Assembly (NCBI GenBank): GCA_023229165.1
Contig: JALNZQ010000193.1
Location: forward strand, 1-5,279
Direction of reading: 5' to 3'
DNA length: 5,279 nucleotides
From: Methanothrix sp.
Lineage (GTDB): Archaea > Halobacteriota > Methanosarcinia > Methanotrichales > Methanotrichaceae
Of this stretch, positions 1 through 4,594 are shown in pieces. The translations under genes were made by a program, and so were the position numbers. Position 1 is the stretch's first letter. Each line of letters starts with the position of its first letter. Below the pieces are notes generated by a model. The model worked only from the letters and a program-made list of their open reading frames with translations, made no database searches and had not been told where the DNA came from.

Positions 1-68
1 GCGCGGATTCGAACCGCGGTCCAAGAGTCCCAAACCCTCGAGGATAGACCAGGCTACCCCACTGTCCC
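1..68 (-). tRNA. tRNA-Pro (anticodon UGG), 3' end cut by window edge
   Basis: Read on the minus strand, the sequence folds as a cloverleaf. The acceptor 5' strand is GGGACAG, followed by U8 and G9. The D-stem is GGGU/AUCC. The anticodon stem GAGGG/CUCUU contains two G-U pairs and closes the loop UUUGGGA, so the anticodon is UGG. The variable loop is 4 nt. The T-stem CGCGG/CCGCG closes the loop UUCGAAU. The C at window position 1 pairs with G7 as base 66, so only the last six acceptor bases, the discriminator and any CCA are missing. No intron is visible. U8 is the standard site of 4-thiouridine, the product of the ThiI enzyme encoded a few hundred bases away on the opposite strand. Confidence 0.93.
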
Positions 69-74
69 AAAATG

Positions 75-89
75 CAGTAGGCCCTACTG
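75..89. repeat. Short inverted repeat at the tRNA transcription start
   Basis: CAGTAG and CTACTG form a 6-bp inverted repeat with a 3-base centre. It lies over the transcription start predicted for tRNA-Pro. It could be part of the leader or a protein site, but short repeats like this also arise by chance. Confidence 0.3.
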
Positions 90-98
90 GTCTGTGGT

Positions 99-107
99 CT
101 TTAAAAG
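99..107 (-). promoter_or_regulatory. TATA box for tRNA-Pro
   Basis: CTTTTAAAG on the minus strand is centred about 35 bases upstream of the first tRNA base. With the usual archaeal spacing of about 26 bases, transcription would start near position 77 and leave a leader of about 9 nt for RNase P. The motif is nearly symmetric, but the rightward genes have a better-placed box at 178-186. Confidence 0.6.
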
Positions 108-177
108 GCTTTTGCTAAGTATCTCCTGGGGTGCGGCCATCAAAGCATTGCGATTCAAGAAAACCCTAATCACAACC

Positions 178-186
178 TTTTTAAAT
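178..186 (+). promoter_or_regulatory. TATA box for the small-protein/thiI unit
   Basis: TTTTTAAAT is centred about 27 bases before ATG 209. The predicted transcription start therefore falls at or next to the start codon. The mRNA would be leaderless or nearly so, which agrees with the absence of a convincing Shine-Dalgarno before 209. Confidence 0.55.
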
Positions 187-208
187 CCTGCTTTGATAGG
201 GACATCTC

Positions 209-388
209 ATGGGAAAGACAGGAAGCATAGTATGGGTCAAGATTAAGGGCAGAAAGGGTCAGGTCCGTCAGGTTACCAAGGCTGAGGCCACTCACAAGAA
301 GCCCGGTCCAATGCAGAGATATACAGCAGCGGGTTCCAGAGTCAAGAAGATAAAAAGATCTGCGAAGGCTACTCAAATCAGAACATGA
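209..388 (+). CDS. Small basic conserved archaeal protein, DUF5350-like
   Basis: A 59-residue protein begins MGKTGSIVWVK and ends in IRT. It is strongly basic: Lys and Arg are spread throughout, with a KKPGP motif at residues 30-34 and a lysine/arginine cluster near residues 44-53. There is no signal peptide or membrane segment. From memory it resembles the short methanogen family DUF5350, whose function is unknown; I could not search to confirm this. The charge and size would suit binding to RNA or ribosomes, but that is inference. Its TGA overlaps the thiI ATG by four bases (ATGA), so the two are almost certainly cotranscribed and translationally coupled. Codon use matches thiI, which supports a real gene despite its shortness. 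Confidence 0.85.
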   Translation: MGKTGSIVWVKIKGRKGQVRQVTKAEATHKKPGPMQRYTAAGSRVKKIKRSAKATQIRT

Positions 389-1575
389 TCTCCCAGGACG
401 TAGTCTTGGTTCGCTACGGGGAGATCACACTAAAAGATAGCTGGACCAGGCAGAACTGGGAACGCATTTTAGCCGGCAATATAACTTTTTCCTTGCATAA
501 AGCCGGGATGGAGCAAAGAATGGAGCGGGGCGAGGGCAGGATCTTCGTCCATACCTCTGACCCCCAGGCAAGCGAGATTGCAGCACGGGTTTTTGGAGTA
601 GTCTCAACAAGCCCCGCCATAACTGTAGCTTCTGATCTGAAGGAGATAAGCCGGGCGGCGGTAGAGCTGGCAGGCCTGGCCAAGCCGAGCACTTTTGCCA
701 TCAGGCCCAGGCGCTCAGGGGTCTCATTCTCCAGCGAACAGATAGGACGGGTCGTTGGCGAAGCGGTTAGAGTTGCGACGCTCTCCACTGTAGACCTGGA
801 TAAGCCGGAACTGGAGATATTCGTTGAGGCCAGGAAGAATCGGGCCTTCATCTTCAGCAAAGTGGTGAAAGGCGTGGGCGGCCTGCCCCTGGGCTCACAG
901 GGCAAGATGCTGGTGCTCATTTCCGGTGGCATTGACTCGCCCGTGGCCGCCTGGATGATGATGAAGAGAGGTTGTCCGGTCACCCTCCTGCATTTTGACT
1001 CCCGACCTTATGCCGATGCCATAGACCAGTCCATGAGATGCGCACAGGTTCTGGCGGACTGGACGTCAGGCCGAAAGATTGATTTTATCACGATTCCCAT
1101 CAGCCGGGGAATTGAGAAGATTGCATCTCACTATCCAAGAGCCACATGCGTTCTCTGCCGGCGCTTGATGTACCGCATAGCCTCCGAGGTCATGGAGATG
1201 CAGGGGTGCCTGGGCATTGTCACCGGCTATTCCATGGGCCAGGTGGCCTCGCAGACCGCAGATAACATCCTGGCTGAGCAGGCGGCGATCGGAGTTCCAG
1301 TCTTCCATCCGCTCATCTCTCTGGACAAAACGGAGATCACCGATCTGGCAAGAAAGGTCGGCACTTACGGCATTGCCGCAGAGACAAAATCCTGCACTGC
1401 CGTGCCCAGCAAGCCCATGACCCGAGCCAAGAAGGACGAGATCCTCCTGGCAGAGGAAGAGCTGGGGCTCAGGGAAATAGCCAGGGCGCTGGTCAAAGAG
1501 ATGACGGTAACCAGAATCGGATACGGTGATATTAAGGAGCAGCAAGGAGAATCCGATCAGCAAGTAATGAACTGA
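385..1575 (+). CDS. thiI: tRNA 4-thiouridine synthase ThiI (no rhodanese domain)
   Basis: ThiI adenylates U8 of tRNA with ATP and replaces its oxygen with sulfur, in the cytoplasm. In this 396-residue protein the N-terminal ferredoxin-like part (about 1-60, with VRYGEITLK) is followed by a THUMP RNA-binding domain (about 60-165, with FAIRPRRSG). A PP-loop pyrophosphatase domain follows, with the ATP motif SGGIDSP at 180-186 and the ThiI signature GYSMGQVASQT at 281-291. The bacterial C-terminal rhodanese domain with its sulfur-carrying Cys is absent, as in archaeal ThiI. CVLC at 255-258 plus Cys337 are the likely conserved cysteines. In methanococcal ThiI the CxxC pair is required, and an iron-sulfur cluster with sulfide as sulfur source has been reported. 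Bacterial ThiI also serves thiamine thiazole synthesis, which is less likely here. ATG 385 lacks its own Shine-Dalgarno and overlaps the upstream stop, so translation is probably coupled. Confidence 0.95.
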   Translation: MISQDVVLVRYGEITLKDSWTRQNWERILAGNITFSLHKAGMEQRMERGEGRIFVHTSDPQASEIAARVFGVVSTSPAITVASDLKEISRAAVELAGLAKPSTFAIRPRRSGVSFSSEQIGRVVGEAVRVATLSTVDLDKPELEIFVEARKNRAFIFSKVVKGVGGLPLGSQGKMLVLISGGIDSPVAAWMMMKRGCPVTLLHFDSRPYADAIDQSMRCAQVLADWTSGRKIDFITIPISRGIEKIASHYPRATCVLCRRLMYRIASEVMEMQGCLGIVTGYSMGQVASQTADNILAEQAAIGVPVFHPLISLDKTEITDLARKVGTYGIAAETKSCTAVPSKPMTRAKKDEILLAEEELGLREIARALVKEMTVTRIGYGDIKEQQGESDQQVMN

Positions 1576-1662
1576 CTAAAAGAGGATAAACAGATATTCT
1601 TTTCCGGCGCAAGAGAGCCCTCAGATCAATAGATCATCCATCTGGTGTGCAACACTGACATT

Positions 1663-1739
1663 GATTAGCAGTAGCATGGCACGGCTAGTTAGCGCGAAGT
1701 GATTTGGCATTGGAGTATTTAGTGGTATTCCTGCTAATC
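1663..1739. repeat. Spaced 9-bp inverted repeat
   Basis: GATTAGCAG at 1663-1671 and its exact reverse complement CTGCTAATC at 1731-1739 are separated by 59 bases. The interval also holds the short stem GCTA-GT-TAGC at 1684-1693. As RNA this could form a long hairpin with an internal stem, downstream of thiI. It could equally be chance in a 452-base gap. Confidence 0.35.
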
Positions 1740-1862
1740 GCTAATATATCAACAGTTATTCGTTATGGATGGTATTAATATAGCCAAAATAATACACAAT
1801 TTTCAAGAATTTTGCCATAATTTCGACATAGTTCTCAGACAAATAAAGGCGTAAAACATAAA

Positions 1863-1870
1863 TATTTAAA
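1863..1870 (+). promoter_or_regulatory. Candidate TATA box for the KGG-repeat gene
   Basis: TATTTAAA is a good archaeal TATA match. Transcription would start near 1890-1893, inside the 10-bp inverted repeat, and give a leader of about 135 nt. A weaker AT-rich alternative, AAATAAATG near 1984-1992, would give a much shorter leader of roughly 15 nt. I cannot decide between them by eye. Confidence 0.4.
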
Positions 1871-1882
1871 GAAGATAGTATG

Positions 1883-1909
1883 AATATCAATTGCTAATTA
1901 ATTGATATT
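1883..1909. promoter_or_regulatory. Perfect 10-bp inverted repeat, operator-like
   Basis: AATATCAATT (1883-1892) and AATTGATATT (1900-1909) are exact reverse complements with a 7-base spacer, GCTAATT. The repeat begins 12 bases after a TATA-like box and would cover the transcription start. That is a usual place for a repressor dimer site in archaea. The region is AT-rich, which raises the chance of accidental symmetry. Confidence 0.5.
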
Positions 1910-2027
1910 GATTGATTTGAGATCCCCTCGAAATTTGCTGCGAGGAACTATGATGAACAAACCACATTGATCACATTTGTCGCAAATAAATGTATTGGTT
2001 TTAATCACAAGTTTTGGAGAAATATGA

Positions 2028-2231
2028 ATGGCTGAAGATAAAAAGAGTTCTAAGAAAGAAGTAAAGGGCACGATGACGGTTCAGGAGGCAGGCAGAAAAG
2101 GCGGCATGAAAACCGCCCAGACACATGGAAAGGATTTTTATGAAGAGATTGGCCACAAGGGCGGCCAAAGGGTCAAAGAACTGATAGAGGAAGGAAAGAA
2201 AGCCAAGGCACTAAGCAGAGAGAAACAGTAG
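2028..2231 (+). CDS. KGG-repeat (Em-like / Con-10-like) stress-type protein
   Basis: This 67-residue, very hydrophilic, lysine-rich protein carries two KGG repeats: AGRKGGMKTA around residues 21-30 and IGHKGGQRVK around 41-50. They match the KGG repeat of bacterial and archaeal 'general stress' proteins (GsiB/YciG-like), plant Em (LEA group 1) and fungal Con-10 proteins. Those are linked to desiccation, heat or general stress, and the mechanism is not settled. The protein has no signal peptide, membrane segment or cysteine, and a disordered or weakly helical cytoplasmic protein is expected. ATG 2028 is preceded by GGAGA at 2016-2020 with good spacing. Another ATG at 2024 in a different frame stops after three codons. 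It appears to be a single-gene unit followed by a T7 run. Confidence 0.88.
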   Translation: MAEDKKSSKKEVKGTMTVQEAGRKGGMKTAQTHGKDFYEEIGHKGGQRVKELIEEGKKAKALSREKQ

Positions 2232-2235
2232 CACC

Positions 2236-2242
2236 TTTTTTT
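2236..2242 (+). terminator. T7 run after the KGG-repeat gene
   Basis: Seven consecutive T bases begin four bases after the TAG stop. Archaeal RNA polymerase commonly terminates at U-runs without needing a hairpin. A second T6 run lies near 2319-2325 and could act as a backup. Confidence 0.55.
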
Positions 2243-2350
2243 GCAGGAAAGCAAGGCAAATCCAGGTAAAGGTAGATTATCAGCTTTACTGGGATCGGCA
2301 TCTTATCCAAAACGTCTGACTTTTTTGGGATCATATATCATGGAAAAATT

Positions 2351-2358
2351 CTTTAAAT
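2351..2358 (+). promoter_or_regulatory. TATA box for the alpha/beta hydrolase
   Basis: CTTTAAAT centred near 2355 predicts a transcription start close to 2381. That is downstream of the GTG 2361 and ATG 2364 codons and about 22 bases upstream of ATG 2403, so it favours 2403 as the translation start. Confidence 0.5.
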
Positions 2359-2402
2359 GAGTGATGCTGACAAGCCGCATTGATACTGAAACGGAGAGCA
2401 AG

Positions 2403-3365
2403 ATGTTAAGAAGGGTTCTGCGCGGTATTGCGATAGGGTTGATCTTTGCGGTGTTTTTGGTTTCAGCAGCATATTTCTGGGATATGAATCGAGCCTATGA
2501 ACGGGTCGATGGAAAAAGCACGGTTATAACTTCGCCCTACGGGGATATTGAATTCACCGAAGGCGGATCAGGCCCCGATGTACTGGTAATCCATGGTAGC
2601 GGCGGCGGCTACGATCAGGGAGAACTCCTTGCGAGAGCTGTGCTGGGCGACCAATTCCACTGGATTACGCCTTCGCGCTTTGGATATCTGCGCTCGACCT
2701 TCCATGAAGGTGCCACGTTTGACGACCAGGCGCGTGCCTATGCCTATTTGCTCGACCAGCTGGGCATCAAAAAAGTTGCTGTCGTCGCATTATCTCACGG
2801 CGGGCCTTCAGCTCTGCTCTTTGCTGTATTGTACCCGGAACGAGTATCCTCGCTGACCCTCATCTCCTGCGGTGTAGCGTCTTCAGCCGCACAATACCAA
2901 GTGCAGGCGAACCAGAAAGGCGACATGCTGATGACCATTTTCAAGCACGACCCGCTTTACTGGGCCATCACCAAGCTGTTTAAGGGGCAGTTAATGGAGC
3001 TGATGGGCGCCAACGACGAGGTCATTGCCAGTCTTACCCCTGACCAGCGGGAATTGGTTGACCAGGTTATCGATTACATGAATCCGGTAACGCTTCGATC
3101 CGCCGGAGCTGCTTTCGACAACAAGGCAAAGATGCCCAACGAGAGGATTGCGGCAGTCAAAGCTCCGACCCTAATATTCCATGCCACAGACGACACGCTG
3201 CAGCTCTACCACAATGCGCAGTTCGCTGCTTCCACCATTCCGGGTGCAAGACTGGTCAGTTTCCAGAGAGGAGGCCACCTCCTAATGATTGTCGAGCAAC
3301 CGACCATCCGGACTGGCGCGCAAAAGCAGATCATCGAGCAGATTGAGGGTGACGCTGTGAACTAG
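2403..3365 (+). CDS. Membrane-anchored alpha/beta hydrolase
   Basis: This 320-residue alpha/beta-hydrolase-fold enzyme is probably an esterase-type hydrolase of unknown substrate. Residues about 5-26 are a hydrophobic segment after basic MLRR, acting as an uncleaved anchor or signal peptide, so the catalytic domain likely faces outside. The oxyanion motif HGSGGG is at 64-69 and the nucleophile elbow ALSHGG has Ser131. The likely acid is Asp263 or Asp264 in HATDDT, and the catalytic His is His292 in GGHLLM. A lid-like insertion lies around 160-240. Length and order are normal for the family. The frame is open back to GTG 2361, but ATG 2403 has GGAG at 2393-2396 with good spacing and lies just after the predicted transcription start. 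Starting there also puts the basic residues directly before the hydrophobic segment. It appears monocistronic. Haloalkane dehalogenase or haloperoxidase-type activity cannot be excluded. Confidence 0.87.
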   Translation: MLRRVLRGIAIGLIFAVFLVSAAYFWDMNRAYERVDGKSTVITSPYGDIEFTEGGSGPDVLVIHGSGGGYDQGELLARAVLGDQFHWITPSRFGYLRSTFHEGATFDDQARAYAYLLDQLGIKKVAVVALSHGGPSALLFAVLYPERVSSLTLISCGVASSAAQYQVQANQKGDMLMTIFKHDPLYWAITKLFKGQLMELMGANDEVIASLTPDQRELVDQVIDYMNPVTLRSAGAAFDNKAKMPNERIAAVKAPTLIFHATDDTLQLYHNAQFAASTIPGARLVSFQRGGHLLMIVEQPTIRTGAQKQIIEQIEGDAVN

Positions 3366-3371
3366 ATATCA

Positions 3372-3413
3372 GACACAGCCAATGTAGTAAATGGCTGATG
3401 TCCGGCGTGCCGG
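3372..3413 (+). terminator. Adjacent hairpins after the hydrolase stop
   Basis: GACACAGCCA (3372-3381) pairs with TGGCTGATGTC (3392-3402) in a 10-bp stem with one bulged base and a 10-base loop. It is followed immediately by CCGG-CGTG-CCGG (3402-3413). They share one base, so both may not form fully at once. There is no T-run after them, so they may be an mRNA 3'-end structure rather than a true terminator. Confidence 0.4.
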
Positions 3414-3867
3414 TGACAATGATTCAGAGGCCGGGTTGGGGCACAAGAAGCTATAGATCTACGTCACCGTGGCGCCAGCCCTGGTGAAGGAGGCGTTTGA
3501 TCTGCATGGATTCGGGCTGATGAGTGCAAGGATCAAAAAGCGTCTCGATTAGAGATGTGCGCATAACCTGCAAGTCTTCCCGTCCATATTCTCTTTTGGC
3601 TTGGGTGGTCATAAATTCGGTTCTGGCAAACAAACCATTTTAGGACAACTATGGAATGATTTATCGACAATTGCGCGATATCGAATTACCGGTATTAGTG
3701 AAATCAGAAATGCGATGTAGGATCCAGAGCGCAACATCAGACAGACCTTACGAGGGCGAAAGTATATTTATAAAATTATGCTGGCCTCTTATAACGACCT
3801 AGATCAGACAAATGCTCAAGTATGTGTAACTATTGGAAGCCGCCTAAGTTGACAAAAAAAAGAGGAG
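3414..3867. other. Gap with only one doubtful ORF
   Basis: Apart from a weak leftward ORF at 3451-3612, no gene is supported here. The part from 3634 is AT-rich, with stops in all frames. It contains a TATA-like TTTATAAA near 3764-3771 and an A8 run at 3853-3860 ahead of GAGGAG. It reads as decayed or accessory DNA leading into the transposase remnant. Confidence 0.5.
3451..3612 (-). CDS. Doubtful small hypothetical ORF
   Basis: A leftward reading of 53 residues begins MTTQAKREYGREDLQVM and ends in a TAG at 3451-3453. The frame extends back to a TTG at 3633, but there is no Shine-Dalgarno at either start. Composition is plausible for a protein (balanced charges, few rare codons), and the frame is longer than others nearby. 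I recognise no domain. It could be a fragment of a former longer gene. A shorter rightward frame at about 3459-3551 also looks coding-like, so the coding strand is uncertain. Confidence 0.25.
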   Translation of the reverse strand: MTTQAKREYGREDLQVMRTSLIETLFDPCTHQPESMQIKRLLHQGWRHGDVDL

Positions 3868-4005
3868 ATGGGTAATAGCTACGATTTACACGCACGGCAG
3901 CCAGTCAACGCTGATTGCGCCGCATGTGGAGTTCCGCTAGAGCTGGATGAACTTCTCGATGGAGAAGACGCCAGTCAGGTCTACAACAGCATCTGTGCAC
4001 GATAG
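3868..4005 (+). pseudogene. Possible truncated zinc-ribbon protein
   Basis: The frame from ATG 3868 reads 45 residues and includes CAACG at 18-22, an acidic stretch ELDELLDGED at 25-34, and ICAR at 42-45 just before TAG. A C-x2-C knuckle lies at 18/21. Cys43 would be the first of a second C-x2-C if the next codon were Cys instead of stop. The codons look native. The end coincides with the region where transposase similarity begins in another frame, so a zinc-ribbon gene may have been cut by the element. GAGGAG lies directly against the ATG, which is too close for a good ribosome site. This may be an accidental frame. Confidence 0.3.
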
Positions 4006-4323
4006 TCAAGTTGACTTGGGAATCGAGGGAACACCGCGCGATTCTGATAAAGGATACGATGGTGCCAAAACACGAGGATATGATGCGGCCATGAAAAAAG
4101 CTACAAGAGTTCACAAATTGGGAATCAGAGAGATTCTCAGAAATAGGAGAATCAGTAAGAAGCTGTCACATATTGAACGATGTTTTGCGGTCATGAAACT
4201 GGCTCCAAAGCTGGACATGTCCTTGTAACAACTGTTGCCAGGGCAGGGATGAAATTCATGTTGAACGCATTCGTTTACAGCCTGGTACAATTAAAACATT
4301 TAGCGCATAATTCATCAAACTAG
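3974..4323 (+). pseudogene. IS5-family transposase, C-terminal remnant, frameshifted
   Basis: The frame from about 3974 reads TTASVHDSQVDLG, then DSDKGYDG, then HKLGIREILRNRRIS, then IERCFAVMK. This is the order of the C-terminal half of IS5-type DDE transposases. DKGY holds the second catalytic Asp (codon 4046-4048). The E-x6-K signature is present (Glu codon 4175-4177, Lys 4196-4198), but the usual Arg four residues before Glu is Leu here. The frame is lost near 4202-4210 and meets TAA at 4226. Similarity resumes one frame over as GHVLVTTVARAGMKFMLNAF and runs to TAG 4321, so one base has probably been deleted. The N-terminal half with the first catalytic Asp is missing, and upstream sequence does not resemble it in any frame. 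ATG 3947 opens this frame but is probably not a native start. The element is inactive. Confidence 0.82.
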
Positions 4324-4594
4324 CGGAGGCTATCTAAAAATATAAAAATTTAGGAAATAAAGGTAAATTAAGAACTTGAAAAACCAAAGGGGAGCAAAAT
4401 TATGAAGAATATGCACCATAAAGACTGAAAATATTAACGTGAGAATTTAAACCCGTTTCATCCTATGCTAAATCGAAGCCATCAAGGGTGACCTGCGAGA
4501 CAAGGCATAGTCTTGCGTCGAAATTCTTTTAGGCATATTCTATTGCAGGTTGACTAAAAAATTTTAGATCCATGCCAATGCAGGATCTTTAGAC
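4324..4594. other. AT-rich gap after the transposase remnant
   Basis: No gene is supported. ATG 4402 has GGGGAG at 4389-4394 before it and TATA-like AAATATAAAAATTT upstream, but it stops after eight codons (MKNMHHKD), so it is either a leader-like peptide or chance. Stops are dense in all frames. I could not find an IS5-type terminal inverted repeat or a flanking target duplication that would mark the right end of the element. Confidence 0.5.
4556..4588 (-). terminator. Hairpin plus T6 terminator of the leftward gene
   Basis: On the minus strand, AGATCC and GGATCT (plus positions 4583-4588 and 4566-4571) form a 6-bp stem with an 11-base loop. AAAA and a run of six T (plus 4561 to 4556) follow. 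It lies just after the TAA of the leftward gene, as expected of a terminator. Confidence 0.55.

Larger units (their letters stand above)
1576..2027. other. AT-rich 452-base gap without a supported gene
   Basis: No ORF of good coding quality is seen on either strand. The left part is mixed in composition and the right part, from about 1740, is very AT-rich. It contains a spaced 9-bp inverted repeat (1663-1671 with 1731-1739), a TATA-like box at 1863-1870, a perfect 10-bp inverted repeat at 1883-1909, and a small stem CCTCG/CGAGG at 1926-1945. No strong terminator follows thiI; only TTCTTTT near 1592-1598 could serve. The right half is most simply read as the control region of the KGG-repeat gene. 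Confidence 0.6.

Noticed and set aside
170..376. Leftward frame opposite the small basic protein
   Set aside because: The rightward 59-residue frame has native codon use, a TATA box and coupling to thiI. The leftward one is a shadow.
414..983. Long leftward frame of 189 codons opposite thiI
   Set aside because: It lies wholly opposite a well-supported thiI, and its translation shows no recognisable domain. It is a shadow frame, as are the leftward one at 1066-1563 and the rightward one at 1217-1420.
3940..3990. ELDELLDGEDASQVY as part of an IS5-type transposase (like LLDG...VYADSAY)
   Set aside because: It lacks the preceding VHDSQ block, and the following residues NSICAR do not continue the pattern. 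The VHDSQ block occurs downstream in a different frame, so it would be in the wrong order.
3905..4114. Leftward 69-codon frame over the transposase remnant
   Set aside because: Cys/His/Arg-rich low-quality translation opposite recognisable transposase motifs; a shadow.
3933..4327. 8-bp inverted match TCCGCTAG / CTAGCGGA flanking the transposase remnant
   Set aside because: It is shorter than IS5 terminal repeats (usually 15 bp or more), does not extend on either side, and one arm overlaps the end of the reading frame. Probably chance.
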